From NCBI GenBank assembly GCA_950295325.1, contig OX485804.1, forward strand, positions 54,982,429 to 55,046,428: a stretch of 64,000 nt of DNA, given 5' to 3'. This document shows positions 34,003-41,621 of the stretch, piece after piece. Every line of letters starts with the position of its first letter. The stretch's first letter is position 1. Under the pieces are notes generated by a model. That model saw only the letters and a list, made by a program, of their open reading frames with translations. It had not been told where the DNA came from and did not search any database. Origin of the DNA: Polytrichum commune (Eukaryota; Streptophyta; Polytrichopsida; Polytrichales; Polytrichaceae). Made by a program: the position numbers and the translations under genes.

Positions 34003-36009
34003 ATGAGAGGAGGGGGCATTAACCATGCCCCCAGTCTCGGTGCTAGTACTAGAGTCTGACATTTCTTCATCACCACCAATATGTGATGATGAAGCCACCA
34101 CCGGAGGCGAAGAAACCGAAGCAGTGTAAAAATGTTGAGCTCGAAGCTCCTCCATCACATACTGCTCGAATTGAAAAATTCGTTCGGCTTCTCCAACCAT
34201 GGCGTGAATTCCCTCCTCCATGGGTGTGGACCGCTGTGCCCCCTGACCAGAGTCCTCTGCCCCCAGAGACAAGCACTGGTCACCACGATGCCTTTGCAAT
34301 GAAAGGCATAAAGCAACAGTCCACACCATAGTATGAAGATCCATAGCTTGGCCCAACACGAAGCGTCGCTGGCCCTCAGAAAGGCCGGGAGCTGCGGTGG
34401 TGCCAGTGCGGAATCCCATGGCACGTTCCCGTTCGTCAGCCAATGGTTCGGTGTGGGTTTTGGTGTGAACATCCCACACCATACCCGGCCCCCGATCGCG
34501 GAAGGCGAATGACTGTGGAAACGTCATAAAGGTAGGAAATGCTTTCCGTGGTGTCCCCACTTTGTTGACCAATGCCAACGGGGGTAAATCATCTCGAACA
34601 ACCGGCAAAGAGGTCCGGTTTGCATCCAAGATGTCATCCACCTTCTGATCCAAAGGTAGAGGTATTGCAGAAAATGCTGCAGCTAAAGTAGATGACGGTG
34701 CGAGGTTGGTCCAAATCCACCGAGGCCGGTGGGCATAAGAACCAATGCTCGCGGCATCCACAAAAATGGGATCTCCAAGGTGTTGACGAACATAATGATC
34801 ACCTTCCAACACCTTATCCCGGGAGTCGCCCAACAATGGTACATTCTCGAATATATACCCTGGAGGAGTATGTTGGTGGGAAAACCACCACTGCATGAGG
34901 CGGATGAGGTCCCAAAACAAATTAGACCTGGGATCCTCTAGACCTCGGCCGGCTCCAGCACGTGAATGGCCTTGGCATGGCCATCCCGCAATCACCATAT
35001 CCACCGGACCTAAATGTCGTAAATCGGCCTCACTGATGAGTGTGACATCACGAGGGAGACGTGAAAAACACCCACGAATGGCAGTTGGAGGTAACTGTTG
35101 GGGGTACAATACCATCAATTGGTGAAGATGGTGACGAGCCACACAGGTGGACACTTGAGAGTTGTCCACATAGACATACCGTCTAACCGTGAGGCCAGCC
35201 TCCAATACGGCCGCTAAGCCTGTGCCGATGCCCCCAAACAGTTCCACCAAAGTAATTCCCGTGTCTGGCGGCTGCCATAAAATGGGATGTGCCAATGCCG
35301 AGAGGACACCGGGTATGACCAGTGTCCTAGGAGTGAGAGAGTGAACAATATCCTCGCACCTCCGAAATAGCTCGGCGGAATCACGCCAAGGAGGAAGGGG
35401 ATCCTTGGGATGGCGCACCAGTGCACCCTTAGGTGCCACATCCCGTTGATCGTTTGTACTCCCCATGAATGCCAATGACTCCTCCAACAATGCAGAACCA
35501 TAAGGCAATGTGTCCACCATAGCACCACATCCAAAAACCATAGATAATGGTGCTATGGTCGCGGCCGCCGCAAAAGCCACGGGAATAAGTTCTCTGCGGC
35601 CATCCCCAGCCGACCAACCTGGTCGGATCCACGCCTCCTCAGTCCAGTTGTCCAAACCAAAACCAAGAGGGTAAAGTGCTTGCTGACCAACTAAAATGTC
35701 ATAGTTGGTCGCATCCGTCACCGCACACCTAAGAAGAAGAGGTGCGGGTGAATCTCCAGGCTTCACTCGGAAGCTAAGATCTAATGGCTCCCGAGTATAA
35801 CCCATGGCCCGCTCCACGTGACCAATGGATGTGACAATGGTGAATGGACAGGGAGCCAAATCCTCGGCCTTCAACCCCAACTCTTGGGCAAGCCTCTTGC
35901 CGAGCATAACCGGTTGTGCCCCTGAATCCATCATCACACAACGGGGAGCAACCCGGGTAGCATTGCTCCCAGTACGACTGACCACCAAAATGCCGGTATC
36001 ATTCACCAT
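34000..36009 (-). CDS. Protease-DNA cytosine methyltransferase polyprotein part (copy 1)
   Basis: The frame is 669 codons from ATG 36009. Residues about 15-130 are a retropepsin-like aspartic protease (MMDSGAQPV, Asp28; NYDILVGQQALYPLG). Residues about 250-575 are a C5 DNA methyltransferase: motif I LVELFGGIGTG (254-264), motif II YVYVDN, catalytic PCQ with Cys345 in AGWPCQGHS, motif VI FENV (387-390), motif VIII RPRWIWTN (428-435), motif IX/X ERERAMGF and RRFVLGQAMDL. The target-recognition stretch is short (about 90 residues), and AASIGSYAHRPRWIW resembles the DNMT3/DRM type more than DNMT1. All catalytic motifs are intact, so the enzyme could be active. The protein would methylate cytosine in DNA, possibly element cDNA or target chromatin. 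It lies in one frame with gag upstream and RT downstream. Residues 576-669 are diverged and unrecognised. Confidence 0.93.
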   Translation of the reverse strand: MVNDTGILVVSRTGSNATRVAPRCVMMDSGAQPVMLGKRLAQELGLKAEDLAPCPFTIVTSIGHVERAMGYTREPLDLSFRVKPGDSPAPLLLRCAVTDATNYDILVGQQALYPLGFGLDNWTEEAWIRPGWSAGDGRRELIPVAFAAAATIAPLSMVFGCGAMVDTLPYGSALLEESLAFMGSTNDQRDVAPKGALVRHPKDPLPPWRDSAELFRRCEDIVHSLTPRTLVIPGVLSALAHPILWQPPDTGITLVELFGGIGTGLAAVLEAGLTVRRYVYVDNSQVSTCVARHHLHQLMVLYPQQLPPTAIRGCFSRLPRDVTLISEADLRHLGPVDMVIAGWPCQGHSRAGAGRGLEDPRSNLFWDLIRLMQWWFSHQHTPPGYIFENVPLLGDSRDKVLEGDHYVRQHLGDPIFVDAASIGSYAHRPRWIWTNLAPSSTLAAAFSAIPLPLDQKVDDILDANRTSLPVVRDDLPPLALVNKVGTPRKAFPTFMTFPQSFAFRDRGPGMVWDVHTKTHTEPLADERERAMGFRTGTTAAPGLSEGQRRFVLGQAMDLHTMVWTVALCLSLQRHRGDQCLSLGAEDSGQGAQRSTPMEEGIHAMVGEAERIFQFEQYVMEELRAQHFYTASVSSPPVVASSSHIGGDEEMSDSSTSTETGGMVNAPSSH

Positions 36010-36648
36010 CCGTACAACGCCAGGTCGAATGCCTCGACGCTCGCGAGCAGGTCAAGCAGCTACATCGGATAGATAAGTTGCGCCTGCAGAGGCTGGTGAA
36101 TGATAAGATGTGGTTGGCTCCTGGCCATCCAAGGTGTGTGCGTCAAAAGACGCAATGGCCTCCTCCGCAAGCCTCGCTCGCCGTTTGGCGGCTTCCTCAG
36201 GATCCTCCGTGGTAGGAAGGTCTGCGGTTGCTTGAGCCACAGTAAGAGAAGACGGGGTTGCCTTCCCCTCCAATATCCTACCTGCTAGGTAAAAAACCTT
36301 AGCTGGTTGGATATCGGATGACGACCAATCCATTGCTGTGAACAAAGGCGTGTGCAACACTTTGGATGCCAAAGTGTGCAGCACGTCGGTCGACGGACTC
36401 GAAGCCTCCAAGCTCGAATTGCGACCACTGACAGATTAGGCAGCATCAGCCAATCCAAAAGACAATGGAAGGCGTGCCTGACCAATCTGATCCGCGGGAC
36501 CATTGTGCCGAGCTCGTAAGCTGTCCACAGACTCTCCTGTGGTCGAAGGCGTGGCTCGTGACACGGTTTGAGCACGTGTCACAGCTGCAGAACTCACCAC
36601 CTCGCCCGAGGCTCCGAACATATAGTAATCCGGAGTGGAAGAACTAGC
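36010..36648 (-). pseudogene. Gag-protease linker region with three in-frame stops (copy 1)
   Basis: This is in the same frame as gag and protease. Stops are TAG (36651-36649), TAA (36438-36436) and TGA (36054-36052). Copy 2 is open through the homologous stretch. Conserved pieces are YMFGASGEVV, PADQIGQARLPLSFGL and VFYLAGRILEGKA. The family is unrecognised; it may be a structural or protease-proximal part of the polyprotein. The TGA can be explained as CGA to TGA. Confidence 0.8.
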
Positions 36649-38082
36649 CTAAGCTGCGGAGGAAGACGGTGAGGCCAAAATTTGGCCGGATGAAGCCAAG
36701 CTTTTGAACCTCTCCTCCATGGCTCCAATCTTCGCCTCCAACGTCTTCTCCCGGTCGGAAGAAGGACGTTTCTCAGGATGGAGAGCGAAGCAGTTCTCCA
36801 CCGCGTGATTGTTTCGCCCACAATGAGAACACTTCAATTGTTTGGGTAACTGATTACCCGTCCCCTTCGTCGAGCCCTTAGCGGGAACAAATGGTTTCCG
36901 CTTCGGAGTAGTGGCGGTCTGGGCTTGCCTATGCTTCGAAGGACAATCCTTCTTAGCATGGCCCGCCTGTCCACAAGACCAACAATGCAAGATCTTGTCC
37001 ACCTCTGCCTCCGCCAACCCCGCAGCTGCAACCGGAACCTTCCGGGATTTGCTAGAATCCACTAGCATGGACACCAAGTCAGTGGCGTCGTGCTGACACA
37101 AGGCACGATCACACTGCTCAACAATGGCGAAAGCTTCCGCAAGTGTCGCTCGGCCACCATGATCCATGATGATCCTGGGTAAAGCTAAGTCAATGAGGCG
37201 TTTGTCAAGTTTTGACAAAAACACCTTTACCAACTGGCTCTCGGCGAAAACACCTCCAGATTCTCTGGCAAACCTCGCCAACCTCGTGTACATGGTACAA
37301 GGTGTGTCATCTTTCTCCCGTCGAAAATCCTGGATACGCTGCATTTGATCGCGGCGGAAGCCTCCATATTCCGCCTCCAAATGGAGTTGGAATTCCTGTA
37401 GAGGATCAAAACCCGGCGGAGCTCCTAAAGAAGCTAATGCCGCCTGGGTAGCCTGGGCATAACGTGACAGTGGAAGAATGGGGCTCGAGGTACTCGCCGC
37501 TGCGGGAGCTTGGCCCTGAGCCGTGGGATTGATGGGAAAAGCTCCCTCCACATCCACCTCGTATACTCCCTCCTGTACCTCCGTCTTAACCTCCGGAACG
37601 GCCATCAAACTGGAAGTTGCGCCTTCCTTCAATGCGGATACCAACTCAACCCGAGTCTCCCAGTACCGCTCCACTTGGCGCAGCTCCATCCAATGAGCAT
37701 CCGTCCATTGCTCATAGGTCTGGAGAGCTTCGTGCTCTAAATGTTGTGGTAGAAGCTCGAACGCATACCAATCGTTGAAGTTGGTATTGCGTTGACGTTT
37801 CTCCCTCATCCATGTCCTGAACCGGATTTTCCAATCTTGCAAGGAAATGGTCCCTGCTCGACCAGAAAATCGGTCTCGAATGCCGCCTCTTGACTCCTCC
37901 TCCATCTCGTCGAAGGATCCCACCCAATGGACGTAAGAACGAGTGGCAGTCCCCCACGCCGAAGTAGGCTTAAAAGCCTCGTCGGGTGCTACCACTGGTT
38001 CACTGTCCAAAAGGTCTGAGGACCGACCTTGTGATGATGCTGGAGACGGCGAACGATAATGTTGGCTCCTCGTTGTAACCAT
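36649..38082 (-). CDS. Gag with two CCHC zinc knuckles (copy 1)
   Basis: This is 477 aa from the ATG at 38082-38080. The in-frame sequence further upstream lacks an ATG, so this start is chosen. A capsid-like helical part includes DEMEEESRGGIRDRFSGRAG, WYAFELLPQHLEHEAL and DFRREKDDTP.TMYTRLARFA. It is followed by two nucleocapsid zinc knuckles, C367-C370-H375-C380 and C418-C421-H426-C431. Gag packages the element RNA. It ends at TAG and the same frame continues into the linker. Confidence 0.9.
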   Translation of the reverse strand: MVTTRSQHYRSPSPASSQGRSSDLLDSEPVVAPDEAFKPTSAWGTATRSYVHWVGSFDEMEEESRGGIRDRFSGRAGTISLQDWKIRFRTWMREKRQRNTNFNDWYAFELLPQHLEHEALQTYEQWTDAHWMELRQVERYWETRVELVSALKEGATSSLMAVPEVKTEVQEGVYEVDVEGAFPINPTAQGQAPAAASTSSPILPLSRYAQATQAALASLGAPPGFDPLQEFQLHLEAEYGGFRRDQMQRIQDFRREKDDTPCTMYTRLARFARESGGVFAESQLVKVFLSKLDKRLIDLALPRIIMDHGGRATLAEAFAIVEQCDRALCQHDATDLVSMLVDSSKSRKVPVAAAGLAEAEVDKILHCWSCGQAGHAKKDCPSKHRQAQTATTPKRKPFVPAKGSTKGTGNQLPKQLKCSHCGRNNHAVENCFALHPEKRPSSDREKTLEAKIGAMEERFKSLASSGQILASPSSSAA

Positions 38083-38654
38083 AAACCCGCAATGGGTTCG
38101 GTCACTGAGCCAACAATCTAAACTAATGTGGTGTAAAGGTGAAGGGTAAAAGGCAACCTGCACCTGCAAACACCACCAAACTTATGGTCTGCTGGTCATC
38201 AACCCAGCCTCACCATAAGGAAAACAAGCACTGCCCACTTGGTGCACACACAAGGGTCTCGTCGGTCATTAATCCGACCTCACCCCCACAATACCCTATC
38301 ACAATCTAGGACAAACAAATTGGGGCAATGTTGGAAGACTCCAACACAACAAGCCCACCACAGGGGGAAGGTACCACAACAAAATACAAGGAACAATGCA
38401 AGAACAGCACTGGATCCTCTTCTCCAACACAACACTTAAGCAAAAATTCAAAGCGATTGTGACCAACCGGCACCCGCCTGCGGTTGGTGGTCAAAATATA
38501 GAGCCCCTGTTGCTCAAGTAAATAAATAGCATAACCACATCCCTCATCTAGTACTACATCATAAAATTCTCTCCTCCTTGTAGTCCCCAGAATTTGTATT
38601 TCTCAACACAATTTGTTCTACCCTTAAGCAATTTCTCAACAATATATAAACCTA

Positions 38655-38785
38655 TCCCCAAATAATTCTACACCTATCCCCAACAAATCCTACACCTATC
38701 CCCAACAATCTAATAAATTGATCCCCAAATAAATTCTACACCTATCCCCAATAAATCCTACACCTATTCCCCAAATAAATAACAA
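38655..38785. repeat. Tandem repeat in retroelement leader
   Basis: The unit TACACCTATCCCCAA with AAATTC or AAATCC spacers recurs about four times inside the leader of copy 1. It is not seen in copy 2. Confidence 0.7.
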
Positions 38786-39980
38786 TGCCCTTAATTTTCT
38801 TTTAAACAAAAGAAAATGGCAAACCCCCGCTTATGCCAAGTACCTCTATCAAGTTGTTGCAAGAGAAAATGAAGCTAGCCGCAAATTCGCCGCAATCCCA
38901 CGCCCTCCGCGTGTTGCCGGACGCCCCCGCGAACCTCTCCCGCAATGCTCCACCTTTCCCAACAAAATGATTCCGTACCAAACCTCCGACAATCCCCAAG
39001 AAACTCAAGAAGGTGCTCTCAATCCATCCTTAAAGTTTGTTATTCATAAACCCAAGAATTGCACGCTCTTGAAATTTTGAATGCCCCCAACACCCATGGA
39101 GAATGTCTCCGTCAAGATACACCTCTCTTAGATCCAAAGAATTGGTATCTTAGTTGATTGTCTATATATACATATACATATATATTTGTATTAAAAAATA
39201 CAAATAAACATGTATATATATATATCTCTCTCTACCTACACAATGATTTTTTTAAATATAAAAATAAAAATAAAAATCGACCCCCTGCCCCCCTGCAGCA
39301 GTTCTGCTGCTGCTGCTGCTATTGCTGCCGCAGCAGAGGAGGGGAGGGAGTTGGGCTTGGCGCAGGTAGGCTTGGGGGGGAGGTTAGGTGTAGGCTTGGG
39401 GGGGGGCTTAGGTGTAGGGGGGGGAAGGGTGAGAGGAAGGAGGGAGGAAGGTGAGAGGGGAGGTACGGGGGGGAAGAGAGGAAGGTACGGGAGGGAAGTA
39501 CCGGGGGAGGGGGTTACCGAGGGGGGGGGGAGAAGGAGGAGGGGGGGGAGCCGCGGGCCCGGGCCGCCGGCCGCCGCCGCGTGCCGCCCGGATGGCCGCC
39601 GCAGCTCTGCACTCCGGGACCGACCAGGAGCTCCGGCTCCAAGAGTCGGCTCCTCTCCTTTTTTTTTCTTTTTTTTTTTGATTTTGTTTTTAAATGAACT
39701 TGAACTCAAATTGGAATGAAGAATGCTCTACACAAGCTCAATGATACGAATTCAAGCTTGCAAGCGGAAAAATAACAAGGAATTCCGTAATAAATTCAAT
39801 AATTCATCACCACAATTCACCTTGATGTGGCCTTCAAAAACAAGCATTCTTCATCTTGTTGCGCCGCAAATCCGCGGTGTTCTCTCTCCAGAACTTCGCA
39901 ACTTCATCACTCCTTGTCCTCACGCCTTTTCTTGTGTGTTATATATCAAAAATGTAGAAGAAAACAACAAAAATGAAGCA

Positions 39981-39993
39981 ATTCTTGCCAAGT
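39981..39993 (-). promoter_or_regulatory. Putative self-primer binding site (copy 1)
   Basis: On the element strand, ACTTGGCAAGAAT lies 27 nt inside the A1 end and is perfectly complementary over 13 nt to ATTCTTGCCAAGT in A1 (40201-40189) and in A2. No TGG-initiated tRNA-complementary site follows A1. In copy 2 the paired sequences differ at two positions with matching changes in both arms. Confidence 0.6.
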
Positions 39994-40020
39994 GAGAAGG
40001 AAGAGAGTAGAACACTCATA

Positions 40021-40326
40021 ATAGCTCTAAATCTCTTCAAATGCACACCAATTAGTCAAGCTATCTCTCACTCCACCAAGGGAGAATCCAAGAGTGTAAG
40101 TAGGGGAAGAAGAACTCAAGATTTATTGCAAAATCATGCAATCTACACCTCACACAAGCTCTCTCCACACACTAACTCACAAGACTTGACTTGGCAAGAA
40201 TGCCAAGCCAAGGAGGAGGCTCCTCACTTAGGAGCCTTCCTCTCCACATCTAGATTCATCCATCCAAATCTAGATGGATGAAACCCAACGGATACGGTGC
40301 GGCCTTCGATGCCGCATACCGTGACA
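40021..40326 (-). repeat. Terminal repeat A1 (outer 5' end), copy 1
   Basis: This 306-bp segment begins TGTCACGG at the target duplication and is near-identical to A2. It is not followed by B, unlike A2. It contains the AATAAA-type signal at 40122-40127 (complement) and the 13-nt self-complementary arm at 40189-40201. Confidence 0.92.
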
Positions 40327-40514
40327 TGGCGGTTAGTTACAAATGAACCGGTTGAAGTTCAAGACTACAAGCAAATTGCCGATCATTTTGGAGGAATTTA
40401 TAGAATATACCCCAATTTAATAAAGGACAACCGGAGGATGTCAACATGTAACCGGTTGGACTTGCAAACACTAGGATCTCAACCGATTATGCCCAAAAAT
40501 CTCCCCAACCACTG
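40327..40514 (+). mobile_element. hAT-type MITE copy 3, right part
   Basis: It begins with the retroelement target duplication TGGC, continues the MITE started at 30037 and ends ATCTCCCCAACCACTG at 40514. It is followed by ATTGGGAA (40515-40522), identical to the duplication at 30029-30036. This shows that the MITE was present before the retroelement inserted into it. Confidence 0.88.
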
Positions 40515-40632
40515 ATTGGGAAAGCACCTTAGTGGTACGGGGAGCCTCAGCTCAATGAAGGTCAAGAGAAAACATGTTATATAAGTTAAACCGCAAATCG
40601 GAGCATGGGATTTGGGATCCTTTCACACATGT

Positions 40633-41063
40633 TGTCACGTGAGGTGACATCGGGGGGCTAAGTTACGTCAATTTAGGAGTAAATGGACTCCATTAGGAGT
40701 CCATGTGTGTTGGGATGAGTAACGGACTCCATTGGGAGTCCTAGTTAGTTGTTCATCCACTCCATGGATGAACTCCACATAGGATTGGGGTTGTATGGAG
40801 AGGAAGGCCTCTTGACTTGCCATTGTTGTCAAGTCAAGTCTTGTGAGTTTGTTTTGAGAGAGAGAGAGCTTGTTGTTGTTTTCTCATGGCTATGGTGTAG
40901 TAGATTATGAATAAAGCCTTTGCATTCTTTCTCCACCACTTGCACTCTTGGATTCTCCCTTCGTGGAGTGAGAGATAGCTTGACTCTTGTGTGTGAATTT
41001 TAGAGTTTCTTAAGCTTTGTAAGGAGACATTTTAGTTTCTTAAGCTTGGAGAGAAAAACCCTC
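40633..41063 (+). repeat. Terminal repeat A1 (outer 5' end), copy 2
   Basis: This 431-bp segment begins TGTCACGTGAGG and contains AATAAA near 40911 and the arm ATTGTTGTCAAGT (40822-40834). It is related to A of copy 1 over the CAAGTCAAGTCTTGTGAGTT and CTCTTGGATTCTCCCTT phrases. Confidence 0.92.
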
Positions 41064-41065
41064 AT

Positions 41066-41078
41066 ACTTGACAACAAT
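41066..41078 (+). promoter_or_regulatory. Putative self-primer binding site (copy 2)
   Basis: ACTTGACAACAAT, two bases after the A1 end, is perfectly complementary over 13 nt to ATTGTTGTCAAGT at 40822-40834. The homologous pair in copy 1 keeps full pairing despite two base changes. This covariation suggests that the pairing matters. Confidence 0.6.
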
Positions 41079-41378
41079 TGTTCAAATTTTTCATTTTTGG
41101 TTGTATTTCTAAGCTAGAATGGCCCAATAATGAGAGCAAATGAGTGATACAAGTGTTTGAAAGCTTAGTTCGTCATTTCTTGCAATCCTCAAGAAGATTT
41201 TGAGAGAAATCTTCCCATTTTTCTTTTGTTGTCTCTTGTATTTTCTTCAATTGTTGATGTTTGAATCTTGAGATTCCATTTAGTTTCGAGATTCTCAAGT
41301 CACATTTTCTTGCTTGCAAATTGTTAAGCAAAGTTTAATTTAAATACAAACATAAACCAAATTCAAAATCCGGTTTAG

Positions 41379-41620
41379 TTTTAATTTTGGTGGAGCTCCG
41401 GACGGATCCGGAGCTCACCGGACCCTCTTGGAGCTCCTGGAGCTCCGGTTCTGAACTCTAAGCGGCGGCGAACCGGGCTGGGCGGCGCAAACCGGGCCGG
41501 GCGGGTGCAGGCCGGGCCGGGGGCGGGCGGCACCAGCCGGGCCCCCAGACGCCGGGCCCCTAGGCCAGCTAGGCGGGCGGGCTCTGGCCAAGCCCAACTG
41601 GCTTCCCCCTTTAAAGGGGG
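41379..41620 (+). other. GC-rich, hairpin-forming leader block (copy 2)
   Basis: This strongly GC-rich leader segment lies in AT-rich surroundings. 41393-41416 is a perfect hairpin with a 10-bp stem (GAGCTCCGGA and its complement) and the loop CGGA. Palindromes GGAGCTCC follow at about 41430-41447. The copy 1 leader has a GC-rich block with the same GAGCTCC core. A packaging or dimerisation role is speculation. Confidence 0.6.
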
Positions 41621-41621
41621 C

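Larger units (their letters stand above)
38083..40020 (-). other. Long leader of retroelement copy 1
   Basis: About 1.9 kb lie between A1 and gag. It holds the site complementary to A (39981-39993), a very G/C-rich block (about 39290-39650, C-rich on the element strand, with a GAGCTCC core near 39630), a tandem repeat of TACACCTATCCCCAA (about 38655-38785), and AT-rich remainder. Copy 2 has a shorter leader, also with a GC-rich block. No coding potential is credible; open frames in the G/C block are composition artefacts. Confidence 0.6.
30058..40326 (-). mobile_element. Ty3/gypsy retroelement with DNMT, PHD and split repeats, copy 1
   Basis: This 10,269-bp element lies on the minus strand. 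Its 4-bp target duplication is TGGC on the plus strand (30054-30057 and 40327-40330). The outer ends are TGTCACG (5') and CACGACA (3'). The element order is A1 (40326-40021), GC-rich leader, gag, linker, protease, DNA cytosine methyltransferase, leaky TAG, RT, RNase H, integrase, PHD, PPT, B1 (30577-30472), GC, A2 (30469-30164), B2 (30163-30058). From ATG 38082 to the terminal stop at 30864-30862 the coding region is one frame with six internal stops and no frameshift. A1/A2 differ at 1 of 306 bases and B1/B2 at 1 of 106, so insertion is recent. RT and integrase content and domain order place it in Ty3/gypsy. Confidence 0.93.

Noticed and set aside
34285-35265. Methyltransferase as bacterial restriction-modification contamination
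   Set aside because: It is in one frame with retroelement protease and RT and recurs in a second, diverged copy with the same neighbours.
30862-38082. All six in-frame stops as programmed recoding or RNA editing
   Set aside because: Only the TAG before RT is shared by both copies and has a readthrough context. Two others replace residues conserved in copy 2, so ordinary mutation is the simpler reading.
39158-39719. Open frames of 76-169 aa over the G/C block in the leader
   Set aside because: They are Gly/Pro/Arg-rich composition artefacts in several phases on both strands, lying inside the retroelement leader.
41064-41100. Canonical tRNA-Met primer binding site after A1
   Set aside because: No TGG-starting sequence complementary to a tRNA 3' end is present after A1 in either copy.
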